A stretch of DNA of 64,000 nt from positions 6,628,882-6,692,881 of the forward strand of contig NZ_KQ976354.1 of the NCBI RefSeq assembly GCF_000346485.2. The letters run 5' to 3'. Numbering within the stretch: position 1 is the first letter of the stretch; each line of letters starts with the position of its first letter. The notes beneath the pieces were generated by a model that worked only from the letters and a program-made list of their open reading frames with translations, searched no databases and was not told the origin of the DNA. The position numbers were made by a program, and so were the translations under genes. Below, piece after piece: positions 17,051-25,659 of this stretch. This DNA is from Scytonema hofmannii PCC 7110. Its GTDB lineage: Bacteria > Cyanobacteriota > Cyanobacteriia > Cyanobacteriales > Nostocaceae.

Positions 17051-17212
17051 TTTCTATCGTGGTTTTCAATATGTCCGGGAAATGTTAAAAATGCTGAGTG
17101 TTAAGCCTGAGCCTATTTTATTAACCCAGATTTTTGCCAAGCTGACTTCTAATGGTCGTATTCATCCGCTTTCTACAGAAGTTGAACCCTCGTAAATTGG
17201 CAAAGGTATTGT
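17051..17212. repeat. 162-bp inverted repeat, right copy
   Basis: Reverse complement of 12908-13069 with 161 of 162 positions equal by eye. On the plus strand it encodes the same protein tail (GFQYVREMLKML ... STEVEPS, stop) without an upstream partner. Confidence 0.95.
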
Positions 17213-17819
17213 TATCAAATATAAGGCTGAGAAAAAAGAAATTTACAAAACAAATCTTAATTGTGAAAATTAAGTCCTGATTGAAGATGAGTATCAAGAA
17301 TATTGGAGTAATCAGCTAATCTTGGGGTGATCTCAATATAGAGCCGCTTCAAACAGCGTATCTTTACAGAGGTTGTACGCAATGTATCATTAAACTTCGC
17401 CAGTCTGATAATTTGTTTTTCAAATCGCTCTGCACTACTGTTTATCTCAGTTTTATCACTCTCGATCTAAATGTAAAATTTGCTACTTTGCATGACTGAG
17501 CTTTTGCCATTTTTAAGGATTTTAGTGATTTTTACATTTTATTACATTGATATTTTTATCTCTGCCTGCTGACTGAGCACTCAGGGCTAGTTGACATTGT
17601 TTAGAGATGTCTATCAATCCCCGCCAGTCAAAAAATGTAAAAATCACTCGTTGAGCGTTGCAAATTTATTAAAAATTTATTAAAAATTTACAGAAATTGA
17701 CGGAGGTTGAACTTTTAGCTAACTGTCATGGATTAAATATACACACTTTCACGTAATAACCATTGTGATGGCTGTATTTAAGTAGAACAAAAATTTCAGT
17801 TGAATCGAGATATAGAATT
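17213..17819. other. Non-coding region before the pentapeptide gene, with a wide inverted repeat
   Basis: No gene is visible. agtgatttttacatttt (17524-17540) is repeated inverted at 17632-17648, separated by 91 nt. A short direct repeat, attaaaaattt, occurs at about 17668-17690. The inverted repeat could be the ends of a small non-autonomous element or a long-loop transcript structure. Confidence 0.5.
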
Positions 17820-18422
17820 ATGTCTAAATCAGAATTTGAACAGGAATTTCAAGACCAAAGCCAAGTATTTGTAGAGAAAGACGTCAAAAACTTTTCACTC
17901 CTAGAGAAAAATGCTGACTTAAATCTTATTCCAGACTCTACCATCAGGCGTTTAAGTGATGTTGACACAGGTGTTCCTAACTACAGTGGTGCAAACCTCA
18001 GTGGGATTGACTTAAATAATGCCAACTTGATGGGAGCTTACCTTAACGGTACCGATCTAAGCCATGCCGATCTTCGAGGTGCCAACCTACAGGATGCCGA
18101 TCTTCGAGGTGCCAACCTCAACTATGCAAATCTCAAAGGTGCTAAACTTTTGGGTGCTTTACTCAATTATACAGACCTGAGCTATGCCGATTTAAGTCAT
18201 ACTGATTTGAGCGACGCTAATCTTAGTTGTGCTGACTTAACTCAAGCTAATCTCAATAAAGCTAACTTAAGCAATGCCTGCCTTTTCAGTGCTAACGTGA
18301 GTGATGCTGATTTTAAAGAGGTTAATCTAAGTCATGCTGACTTGAGTTGTAGCAATATGAGCCGTGCTCATATTCATAATACGAATTTTAGTGATGTTAA
18401 TCTTAGCTATAGCGATCCTTAA
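17820..18422 (+). CDS. Pentapeptide-repeat protein
   Basis: 200 residues. After an N-terminal stretch of about 55 residues the protein consists of A(D/N)LxX repeats, roughly 25 units (GANLSGIDLNNANLMGAYL and onward), which fold as a right-handed quadrilateral beta helix. There is no signal peptide or membrane segment, so it should be cytosolic. Some relatives mimic DNA and protect gyrase, but cyanobacterial genomes carry dozens with no known role, so function cannot be stated. It lies just outside the right inverted-repeat copy. Confidence 0.9.
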   Translation: MSKSEFEQEFQDQSQVFVEKDVKNFSLLEKNADLNLIPDSTIRRLSDVDTGVPNYSGANLSGIDLNNANLMGAYLNGTDLSHADLRGANLQDADLRGANLNYANLKGAKLLGALLNYTDLSYADLSHTDLSDANLSCADLTQANLNKANLSNACLFSANVSDADFKEVNLSHADLSCSNMSRAHIHNTNFSDVNLSYSDP

Positions 18423-18477
18423 CAAAGGTAAATTTGTATAATGGGCGGGCAAGATGCCCGCACCACAAGAGAGAAGT

Positions 18478-18560
18478 TCTCAATCCAAAATCTAAAATCT
18501 AAAATCCAAAATCGTCTTAGACGTTCTCAATCCAAAATCTAAAATCTAAAATCCAAAATG
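18478..18560. repeat. Direct duplication of a 37-bp repeat rich in atctaaaatc
   Basis: The unit gttctcaatccaaaatctaa followed by aatctaaaatccaaaat occurs twice in tandem (about 18476-18512 and 18523-18560), separated by cgtcttaga. The same aaaatctaaaatcc motif appears near 310-380 and, inverted, near 21700. Confidence 0.8.
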
Positions 18561-18563
18561 GTA

Positions 18564-19778
18564 TTAAACTTTCTTCAAAGCATAAATATCTGTACCGCGC
18601 CCCAGGGCAAAGCGAAGGGAATTGGGTAAGTCTTTGCTGGATTTCGTCAGGAAAAGAAGAAGTGCCAAGACAGTTAAAAAGGCATCAAAACCAAACATAT
18701 TCCGGTAACCAATGTGTTCGGCGATCGCACCAAAAACAGGACCTGCTGTGACTAGCCCAACATCCCATCCCACAATACATAGGGCAAAAACTCGTCCTCT
18801 TTCCTGTGGTAGCGAACGGTCTGCCATAAGAGTTGCAAGTATAGCAAATAGCATACCTCCAGCTGCTCCTTCAAAGCTTGCGGCTACTAGGAAAGCTGGA
18901 GCGGTGTGAGCTTCCCACAAAATGAGCATTGCTACACAGTAACACAGGAGGCTGAGGGTAATAAACAAACCACGACCAAGGCGATCGCTTGCTTTACCAG
19001 TGAACAACCTGACGCTAAAGCTAGCGAAAGCTGCTGCTGTATAAAACAATCCCGTGTTTAACTCGATTTTGCTGGATTTGATAAATAACGGCACAAAAGT
19101 ATTCAATGTCCCGACAGCCAAACCAACTAGCAACAGAATTTCTGCAGGAACTCTTACCCTTGGACTGAGTAACACTTGCCAAAATTTACTTTTTTGAATC
19201 TCTTCGGGTTGTTGTTCTATCTGTGGGTTAGCAATTTGCATGACGCACAAGAACGATCCTAAAGCTAATCCCCCCGCTAACAAAAATAGATAGGTATTGC
19301 CGCCAGATGCTTGCACATAGCCTCCTAAAGCAGGTCCGAGAGCAACACCAATAGGATTGACCAAGCTCAGATAACCCATGATTTCACCACGCTTTTCGGG
19401 GGGTGCGATGTCCGCAATTAACGCATTAAAACCAGGTGCAAAAGCAGCAACACTTAAACCGTGAAAGACACGTAGCGCCATCAATAAAGGAAATGATTTG
19501 ATGACTAAATAGCCAAGAGGTGCGATCGCTCCTACAAACGTACCGATAAGCAACACGATTTTACGACCTCGCTCATCTGCCAACTGTCCGAACCGAGAAC
19601 GGAAGAGCAACAATCCCAGGGCAAAACTGCCCATAACGATCCCAATTTCTTGGTTAGTTGCTCCATATTGTTCCAGGTAAAGTGGTAAGGTTGGCAGTAA
19701 GGAAGCCGAGCCAGACCAGAATAATAAACCTGCTGCAAATGAAAACAGCAGGTTGCGCCGCATTTGGGCGTCAGTCAT
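18564..19778 (-). CDS. Major facilitator superfamily transporter (paralogue 2)
   Basis: 404 residues from ATG 19778 (a TTG at 19793 would add 5). About 12 membrane segments; the MFS loops GQLADERGRKIVLLIG and GKASDRLGRGLF are present. Sequence is closely similar throughout to the transporter at 11530-12762, including the ADIAPPEKRGEI loop and the C-terminal LRFALGRGTDIYALKKV. An efflux role is likely from family, substrate unknown. The two copies point the same way, which suggests an ancient tandem duplication later separated by insertion of the inverted-repeat segment and the pentapeptide gene. Confidence 0.85.
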   Translation of the reverse strand: MTDAQMRRNLLFSFAAGLLFWSGSASLLPTLPLYLEQYGATNQEIGIVMGSFALGLLLFRSRFGQLADERGRKIVLLIGTFVGAIAPLGYLVIKSFPLLMALRVFHGLSVAAFAPGFNALIADIAPPEKRGEIMGYLSLVNPIGVALGPALGGYVQASGGNTYLFLLAGGLALGSFLCVMQIANPQIEQQPEEIQKSKFWQVLLSPRVRVPAEILLLVGLAVGTLNTFVPLFIKSSKIELNTGLFYTAAAFASFSVRLFTGKASDRLGRGLFITLSLLCYCVAMLILWEAHTAPAFLVAASFEGAAGGMLFAILATLMADRSLPQERGRVFALCIVGWDVGLVTAGPVFGAIAEHIGYRNMFGFDAFLTVLALLLFLTKSSKDLPNSLRFALGRGTDIYALKKV

Positions 19779-19835
19779 GTATAGGTTTTTCAAGGTAGAT
19801 GCGCGTTTATACTAATTAACTAAATGCTCCTCACA

Positions 19836-19855
19836 CCAAGAAACGCGTTTCTTGG
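19836..19855. repeat. 20-bp perfect palindrome
   Basis: ccaagaaacgcgtttcttgg lies between the divergent 5' end of the MFS gene and the 3' end of the GT2 gene. The same gaaac/gtttc hairpin style is seen in other intergenic repeats here. Confidence 0.8.
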
Positions 19856-19969
19856 CTCATAGATAAAGCCATCTAAAGCTGGCATTCATTAGTTTTTTGC
19901 CTGTTCTAGATGGCTTCTGTTGTAACTTAATTTTTTTTTGAGAGCGTGAGTGAAATCACGTATTTAAAA

Positions 19970-20980
19970 TTATTTTATACTTTTTGCGACAACCTCACGC
20001 ACGCGATAGATAGGGCGTCCTTGAGATTCGTGGTAAGTACGCATCAGCAACTCTGCCAAGAGACCAAAACAAAATAACTGTACTCCAGTCACAAGCAACA
20101 GCACTGCCAGAATTAACAGAGGGCGATTCCCAATATCTACTTGGAGGGCAATTTTGATAACAGTCAAGTAAATTCCTATCGCTCCACCTAAAATCATTGA
20201 AATTAGACCTAACAAACCAAAAACGTGCATTGGACGGGTCAGGAACTTTTTCATAAAATAGATAGTTAACAAGTCCATCAACACTCGGAAAGTTCTCGAT
20301 AGCCCGTACTTACTGCGACCAAAGCGACGGGCGTGATGGCGAACGGGTAATTCTGTAATTCTTGCGCCTTCAATGTAAGCCAAAGCCGGAAGAAATCTGT
20401 GTAATTCTCCATAAAGGTTCATATCCGCCACAAGTTCTGCACGATAGGCTTTGAGCGAACAACCATAATCATGAACGTTGACACTTGTGACGCGTCGAAT
20501 GATCCAGTTAGCAATTTTGGAAGGAAGTAATCGTTTCAGGGCTGCATCTTGCCGATTTTTCCGCCAACCACTGACCAAATCGTAGCCTTCTTCTAACTTT
20601 GCTAGCAACACGGGTATATCCGCAGGGTCATTTTGCAAATCGGCATCTAAAGTGACAATTGCTTTTCCCAGTGCGTAATTAAACCCTGCTGACATTGCGG
20701 CTGTTTGACCGTAATTGCGACGTAAAATGACTGCTTTAAGATCGGTACGGATTTGCGCTTGTTCTTTCAGATATTGCGCCGAACCATCAGATGAACCATC
20801 ATCCACGCAGATAATTTCATAACTTAATTCAGTAGCAGTTAAAGTAGATGCGATCGCCTCTAGTAAATATGGCAAGCTTTCTACTTCATCATGCACTGGC
20901 ACCACTATCGAAACATCTGGAACAATTGACGCCGTTGCTTCATTGTACCCAGCAAATCCATTAACCAGTCCACTCCTCAT
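19970..20980 (-). CDS. GT2 glycosyltransferase with C-terminal membrane anchor (DPM1/GtrB-like)
   Basis: 336 residues. The GT2 catalytic domain shows VPVHDEVESLPYLLEAI, the EIICVDDGSSDGS nucleotide site and the metal motif TLDADLQNDP (DxD). The RRNYGQTAAMSAGF and GRSKYG segments are typical of polyprenyl-phosphate sugar transferases. Two C-terminal transmembrane helices (about 245-270 and 280-305) anchor it. Such enzymes move glucose, mannose or related sugars from a nucleotide sugar to dolichyl/undecaprenyl phosphate. AGGAAA lies 3 nt before ATG. It is 14 bp downstream of the NlpC/P60 gene, so both are probably co-transcribed. Donor sugar unknown. Confidence 0.88.
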   Translation of the reverse strand: MRSGLVNGFAGYNEATASIVPDVSIVVPVHDEVESLPYLLEAIASTLTATELSYEIICVDDGSSDGSAQYLKEQAQIRTDLKAVILRRNYGQTAAMSAGFNYALGKAIVTLDADLQNDPADIPVLLAKLEEGYDLVSGWRKNRQDAALKRLLPSKIANWIIRRVTSVNVHDYGCSLKAYRAELVADMNLYGELHRFLPALAYIEGARITELPVRHHARRFGRSKYGLSRTFRVLMDLLTIYFMKKFLTRPMHVFGLLGLISMILGGAIGIYLTVIKIALQVDIGNRPLLILAVLLLVTGVQLFCFGLLAELLMRTYHESQGRPIYRVREVVAKSIK

Positions 20981-20994
20981 AATTTCCTGTATTC

Positions 20995-21735
20995 CTAGCG
21001 TTTCTGTGGTTCGTAACTTTTTACCACTCTTCCAGCACCGCGCAGTTGCTGGTAATATGACCGACTAACCTCATCACCTTGTTCCGAGAGACGGTCAATC
21101 GCAATTCCATTGCGCCCTTGATTTTTTCCAGAGCTATGGATATAATTACAATCTCCTAAATAGAGTCCCACATGAGTTGCTTTTTGGGAAGTTCCGAAGA
21201 AGATGAGGTCACCTGGTTGTAATTCTGTCAGAGAAATGGGTTGGGTGAAAGCTTCCTGCTGATAGGCATCTCTGGGTATGGGAATCCCTACAGAAGCAAA
21301 TGCTGCTTGCATCAATCCCGAACAATCATAATTTGGTCCTACCGTACCTCCCCAAAGATAATAGTTCGGCTGTTCCATAGTTTTGTGAGTAAAGGCAATG
21401 ACATCTGGTAAAAGATTTTTAATCTCGGCTGCGGAAAACGATCGAGCTTTATAGGGTACAGTGCATGGTTGTAACAAATCTAAATCTGAGAGTAACAGCC
21501 ATCCTGGATAATCATCTTCGCAAAGACGTACTTGTAGAGACGCGCCATGTTCTGGAGACGCGCCATGGCGCGTCTCTACATTTTGATGGTCTGATGTTAA
21601 GTATAAATGCCGTCCCACAGCAGCTTGTGTTGCTAAGCGATCGCAATTAGGAGAATCATATATGTTTAGATCGGTTAAACATTGATACTCGCTTACTGCT
21701 AAATTTTGGATTTTGGATTCTATATTAGAGGACAT
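20995..21735 (-). CDS. NlpC/P60 peptidoglycan endopeptidase with SH3b domain
   Basis: 246 residues from ATG 21733-21735; an upstream start at 21774 would overlap the divergent gene. Residues 15-95 form a bacterial SH3 domain and 110-240 an NlpC/P60 catalytic domain with Cys138 (NYDCSG), His188 (THVGLYLG) and His200 (YIHSSG). Cyanobacterial relatives cleave gamma-D-glutamyl-diamino-acid bonds of peptidoglycan stem peptides. Residues 53-68 (VETRHGAS PEHGASLQ) are not SH3b sequence: they are the translation of a dispersed palindromic repeat inserted in frame at 21534-21579. The start codon lies 12 bp from that of the divergent hydrolase. No signal peptide is seen. Confidence 0.9.
   Translation of the reverse strand: MSSNIESKIQNLAVSEYQCLTDLNIYDSPNCDRLATQAAVGRHLYLTSDHQNVETRHGASPEHGASLQVRLCEDDYPGWLLLSDLDLLQPCTVPYKARSFSAAEIKNLLPDVIAFTHKTMEQPNYYLWGGTVGPNYDCSGLMQAAFASVGIPIPRDAYQQEAFTQPISLTELQPGDLIFFGTSQKATHVGLYLGDCNYIHSSGKNQGRNGIAIDRLSEQGDEVSRSYYQQLRGAGRVVKSYEPQKR
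21534..21579. repeat. Dispersed palindromic repeat inserted in a coding region (copy 2)
   Basis: gtagagacgcgccatg, four bases, then the full palindrome ggagacgcgccatggcgcgt and ctctac. This is the same element as at 11448 and 63317, partly doubled, and it keeps the NlpC/P60 frame open. Confidence 0.9.
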
Positions 21736-21747
21736 TCTTAAACAACA

Positions 21748-22677
21748 ATGAGTTTTTTCAATAAGGACGAACAACTGGAAAATCTTGGAAATGGAATTTT
21801 AGAGGCAACTTGGGGAGCGTTTCCGAATTTAGCTCGTAACCAAATTGCTTTGACTTGGATTGTCTACGATCCTCCCGTACTGGTTAACACTGGTGGTGCT
21901 TTAACTCCAGATGCTTTTTGGAGTCATCCAGTTCGCGGTTTTACATATCGTGGTGTCGAACGCATTTACCCTGCAAGTGTGGTGAAGGTGTTTTACCTGG
22001 TAGCAGTTAACGAATGGTTGGAAAAAGGCATGACTTTCACCTCTAAGGAGTTGGAAAGAGCCATGCGCGATATGATTGTTGATTCTAGCAATGATGCTAC
22101 CAGTTTAGTTGTAGATATATTAAGTGGAACGACTTCGGGACCGGAATTGCCCATCGGACCGTTTGACACTTGGAAGCAGCAGCGCAACATTGTGAATCGG
22201 TATTTTCAATCTTTTGGTTGGCCAGATATGGAAACAATCAATGTTTGCCAAAAAACTTGGTGTGATGGTCCTTACGGGCGAGAACGAGCATTTGTGGGTG
22301 AGTTACTGGAAAACCGAAATATGCTGACAACAAATGCTACTGCTAGGTTGTTACATAGTATTGTAGGTGGAGTGGCAGTGTCGAGTGCGCGATCGCAAGC
22401 CATGATGGCTTTGTTGAAACGCAGCCTCAAACCGGAGGACTTACCAAAAGATGTAGAAGAAGACCAAGTGACGGGATTTTTAGGTGGTGGACTTCCTCAA
22501 AACGCTCAAATTTGGTCAAAAGCCGGTTGGACGAGTCAAGTTCGTCATGATGCAGCGTATATAGAAGTACCAGACCGGAGTCCCTACCTTTTAGTTGTAT
22601 TTACTGAGGGCAAAGCCAACGCAAAAAGTCGGCAAATTTTACCCTTCATATCCCAACAAATCGTGCAAGCAATGTAG
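21748..22677 (+). CDS. Class A beta-lactamase-like serine hydrolase
   Basis: 309 residues. The serine-hydrolase motifs of the penicillin-binding fold are recognisable: PASVVK (Ser77-x-x-Lys80), SSN at 113-115 (the S-x-N equivalent) and KAGWTSQ near 263 (the KTG equivalent). There is no secretion signal, which argues against a periplasmic beta-lactamase role. Family members of this kind are annotated only as serine hydrolases. It is divergent from an NlpC/P60 endopeptidase with 12 bp between start codons, so both likely share a regulatory region, and a joint role in peptidoglycan or stem-peptide handling is plausible but inferred. Confidence 0.8.
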   Translation: MSFFNKDEQLENLGNGILEATWGAFPNLARNQIALTWIVYDPPVLVNTGGALTPDAFWSHPVRGFTYRGVERIYPASVVKVFYLVAVNEWLEKGMTFTSKELERAMRDMIVDSSNDATSLVVDILSGTTSGPELPIGPFDTWKQQRNIVNRYFQSFGWPDMETINVCQKTWCDGPYGRERAFVGELLENRNMLTTNATARLLHSIVGGVAVSSARSQAMMALLKRSLKPEDLPKDVEEDQVTGFLGGGLPQNAQIWSKAGWTSQVRHDAAYIEVPDRSPYLLVVFTEGKANAKSRQILPFISQQIVQAM

Positions 22678-22703
22678 GTTGGGTTGAGGAACGAAACCCA
22701 ACA
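22674..22703. repeat. Dispersed repeat (copy 2), overlapping a stop codon
   Basis: gtaggttgggttgaggaacg followed by aaacccaaca is the inverted match of 6399-6427. The TAG stop of the preceding hydrolase gene is contained in it. Confidence 0.8.
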
Positions 22704-22886
22704 AACTTCCAAGTGTTTTGGGTTTTGCTATCGCTGAACCCAAAGCAATGGAATCGGATTGCTGCTGATACAGGATAGCTCAAAAAATTCATTAGGATAT
22801 TTGGTGCTCATCTAGGATAGTGCAACTTCAGTAAGCAATCTCAAAATAGCGTCTCCCTTATTTCATACTCCCCCGGTCGCCTCTTT

Positions 22887-23108
22887 CTAAGGGTTCCCCA
22901 CCCAACCGCCAATCACTTCTTCAAAAAAACCTGGCATCCAACCTCTTTTAGTAGGTGTTACAGGTTGAATTGTTACAGTTACTTCAATTTCGCGATCGCT
23001 AATTCCTGTTGGAATATCAAGACGCAATATTCTGTCAGAACCTGTATGAGAACACAATTTAATCCTTTGCAAGCTATTCATCTTTATATATACAATTTTT
23101 TGTGCCAT
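22887..23108 (-). pseudogene. Orphan antitoxin-like protein, C-terminally frameshifted
   Basis: 73 codons beginning MAQKIVYIKMNSLQRIKLCSHTGSD. The block IKLCSHTGSDRILRLDIPTGISDREIEVTVTIQP followed by GWMPGFFEEVIGGWVGNP resembles small cyanobacterial antitoxins that normally continue G-G-W-x-G-E-P-L-x-R-x-x-x-G-E-Y-E. Here the frame ends at GNP-stop, but shifting by one base in the G run restores GEPLERGDRG, and a second G run then again breaks the frame. No PIN or other toxin follows. It is therefore scored as a decaying orphan, or a site of homopolymer sequencing error. Confidence 0.5.
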
Positions 23109-23644
23109 TTTGATCGGATATTCCAGTTAATTACAAGCTGGGTTACCTTGCGACCACAGCAACTCACTTTCAACTAGTGTCCTGTATATCTTACAGCCAA
23201 GTTCTAATAATTTAGAATTTAGCTCTGATTATTTAGAGCAGTGTGAAAAAACGAAATTTGTCTAGTCTCTAGATTACGTAGCTTATCTTTTTAAGTATTT
23301 TCACTAAAGACACTGGTAAGTACAGGTAGTTAGATTTTAAATAGTATTAAAACGATTATTACTTTGACAAGTAACTTCTTATAGGTTCTAGCTTATCATC
23401 AGGTTAAGCTTATGTATAAGAATTATATAAATTCTATTGTTTGTACGGATATAAAGGACTGTGTTGAGCAAAGCATGAGTTTGTCCAATAGCTCGTCCAA
23501 AAAATTATGATATATATCTTGGAAAAGGATTCGCTTCCGTGTTTGACTCTTGCAAATAGCAACAGTCAAAACTTGCGTTCTTGCCGTTACAGAAAACTTA
23601 TGTTTCCAATAATCTAACCTACATTACATCTTAACAAACAAAAA
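23109..23644. other. 536-bp intergenic region without visible features
   Basis: AT-rich; no frame above background and no hairpin of note. It may hold the promoter of nothing in particular, as the flanking genes both point left. Confidence 0.5.
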
Positions 23645-23717
23645 TGGAGTTAAGCGGATTCGAACCGCTGACATCTTCAATGCCATTGAAGCACTCTACC
23701 AACTGAGCTATAACCCC
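23645..23717 (-). tRNA. tRNA-Ala (anticodon GGC)
   Basis: A 73-nt cloverleaf on the minus strand starting GGGGTTA and ending TAACTCC plus discriminator A. The anticodon stem CTTCA/TGAAG encloses ATGGCAT, giving anticodon GGC. The D arm GCTC/GAGT and T arm AGCGG-TTCGAAT-CCGCT are regular. CCA is not encoded. Confidence 0.95.
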
Positions 23718-23821
23718 GTAAAACCCTTTCTTAGTATATCTAAATTTTTAACTGTTTGTCAACAACTCATTGCAAATTGATAAATTCTGCTATTAAGTTT
23801 TGGCAGTGTAAAGCTTTTTGG

Positions 23822-24289
23822 TTATTCTGTCCATGCTAAAGGTTGACAGAGTTTGGTTTTCATTTCACAATCGCTTTCCCAAGGGAATTTACCTTTAGAG
23901 TCAGTCCAGATAAATTGAAGCACTGGGAAACTAACATGACCGTAGAATCTGACAGCTATACCAAGGAGATCCTCTCTAGTATCGCTGTCATTGTTTGGAA
24001 TAGCTTTGAAGATGACGGGATACTTTTGGACTAAATCTGTGTAGGTAACGTTGGGCTGAATCACCTCACCTCCTTTTACCCGATCGCCCACGTCGTTGAG
24101 TAGGGTCAAAGCAGTCTCAATAGGGAGTCCAAACAAAATAATCTCTGGATGCTTGTAGTTGTGATATAAACCTATCGTGTAGGCAAAGCCGGGATTTTCT
24201 TTGTCGCCAGCTATACCCATGACTTTCCAGCCCGGTTCTCCTTCCACATTCTTGAGAATGTCGTTTAATAAAGCAACATAGTCTTTCAT
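23822..24289 (-). CDS. DUF4262 family protein
   Basis: 155 residues. The block GFAYTIGLYHNYKHPEIILFGLPIETALTLLND and the C-terminal VLQFIWTDSKGKFPWESDC are the recognisable core of DUF4262. The family's biochemical role is unknown; it has no signal peptide or membrane segment. It follows tRNA-Ala on the same strand with 104 bp between, with no obvious functional link. The start ATG at 24287-24289 has no strong ribosome binding site. Confidence 0.8.
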   Translation of the reverse strand: MKDYVALLNDILKNVEGEPGWKVMGIAGDKENPGFAYTIGLYHNYKHPEIILFGLPIETALTLLNDVGDRVKGGEVIQPNVTYTDLVQKYPVIFKAIPNNDSDTREDLLGIAVRFYGHVSFPVLQFIWTDSKGKFPWESDCEMKTKLCQPLAWTE

Positions 24290-24386
24290 AAATTTATCTC
24301 TAAATTGATTTTATTTACTATCTTGCTCTATATCAGGTTAATAGTTAATTGATAAATTCTTCCATTTAGCTGCCTTCCGTTGACGA

Positions 24387-24584
24387 CTACCCGTAAGATG
24401 CTTGCAGTAAATAACTCATGCAGTGTCCCATGAGAAAGTAAACCACTAACATTGCGGCAGCTGCGAGAGCCACTAGCGTACCAGCCAGCATCAAAGAAAA
24501 TTCTTTATTCTCATACGCTTTTTCCATCAAGTGTAACGACCAGGCTACCAGTGCTACATCAAATACTAAAATAGGTATCAACAT
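24387..24584 (-). CDS. Small two-helix membrane protein
   Basis: 65 residues. Residues 1-20 (LIPILVFDVALVAWSLHLM) and 30-55 (LMLAGTLVALAAAAMLVVYFLM) are hydrophobic helices separated by a short charged loop EKAYENKEF. The length and codon pattern look real, and similar small proteins occur in cyanobacteria, but I cannot assign a role. It could be a small thylakoid or plasma-membrane subunit. Moderate confidence that it is expressed. Confidence 0.6.
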   Translation of the reverse strand: MLIPILVFDVALVAWSLHLMEKAYENKEFSLMLAGTLVALAAAAMLVVYFLMGHCMSYLLQASYG

Positions 24585-24685
24585 ATCTATACTATATTAA
24601 TTCTTGTTAACTTATATTAACATCGTTTCCAAGAACTGTGTTGAACTACTCTATCTGTGAATACAAAAGGGTTCGCTGCTTGGGT

Positions 24686-25453
24686 TTACATTCTGACAGG
24701 AATCTTGCGATCGCGCAAATAAGACTTTATCTGAGTCACGCTTAATTGTCCGTAATGTAAAAGCGACGCCAATAGCGCAGCTTCTGCTTTACCTTCTGTT
24801 ACAGCAGCATAGATATGCTCGCAGTTACCTGCGCCACCAGATGCAACCACTGGAATTTGTACGGCGTCAGCAATAGCACGTGTTAATTCTATATCATACC
24901 CTGCTTGAGTACCATCAGTATCCATACTCGTAACTAAGAGTTCTCCTGCTCCACGCTTTTCGGCTTCTTTCGCCCAAAATAAGGCATCTATGCCAGTATT
25001 TTCCCGTCCCCCTCGCACGTACACATCCCAACCTCGGTTATTGGGATCTTGTCGTTGTCTGGCATCAATTGCAACAACTATGCACTGATTGCCAAAGCGA
25101 TCGCTAGCCCGATTGATAAAATCTGGATCTCGTACCGCCGATGAATTAATACTAACCTTGTCTGCTCCAGCTCGTAAAAGATTTTTAACATTTTCTAAGG
25201 TTTGAATACCACCACCGACAGTCAAAGGAATGAAAACTTGTTCTGCAGTGCGGTAAACAACGTCAATAATGGTATCCCGGTCTTCATGAGTGGCTGTAAT
25301 ATCAAGAAACACTAACTCATCAGCACCGGCATCGTTATAAACCTTAGCCATCTCCACCGGATCGCCAGCATCCTTCAAATTAACAAAGTTAACTCCCTTC
25401 ACAACGCGCCCCGCCTTCACATCCAGGCAAGGTAAGATTCTTTTAGATAGCAT
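24686..25453 (-). CDS. hisF: Imidazole glycerol phosphate synthase subunit HisF
   Basis: 255 residues, the normal length. HisF is the cyclase half of the HisFH enzyme and uses ammonia from HisH to turn PRFAR into IGP and AICAR. The (betaalpha)8 barrel hallmarks are [14 protein letters not shown] (catalytic Asp11), the phosphate-binding GGGIQ and VVAIDAR (catalytic Asp130 region), and ASGGAGN near the end. It stands alone: no other his gene is adjacent, which is usual in cyanobacteria. Confidence 0.97.
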   Translation of the reverse strand: MLSKRILPCLDVKAGRVVKGVNFVNLKDAGDPVEMAKVYNDAGADELVFLDITATHEDRDTIIDVVYRTAEQVFIPLTVGGGIQTLENVKNLLRAGADKVSINSSAVRDPDFINRASDRFGNQCIVVAIDARQRQDPNNRGWDVYVRGGRENTGIDALFWAKEAEKRGAGELLVTSMDTDGTQAGYDIELTRAIADAVQIPVVASGGAGNCEHIYAAVTEGKAEAALLASLLHYGQLSVTQIKSYLRDRKIPVRM

Positions 25454-25659
25454 CAGTACTTTTGCACTCCTGTTGTGATTGTCCGGAACTTATAATTCTA
25501 AAGCGAGAGTATTACAAAATGAAAATTTTCTTAGAACGCTAAGGTCGAAGGTTATAAGTAGAAAATAGAAGAGGGAGAAGATTAAAAGGTCAAGAAGTGG
25601 GATTTTCCCATTGCCCCTTGCCCGTTGCCCATTCTTTGTAAACGTTGATAGCTCGAACT

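Noticed and set aside
22887-23108. Full type II toxin-antitoxin pair here
   Set aside because: No toxin frame exists on either side, so only an orphan antitoxin remnant is supported.
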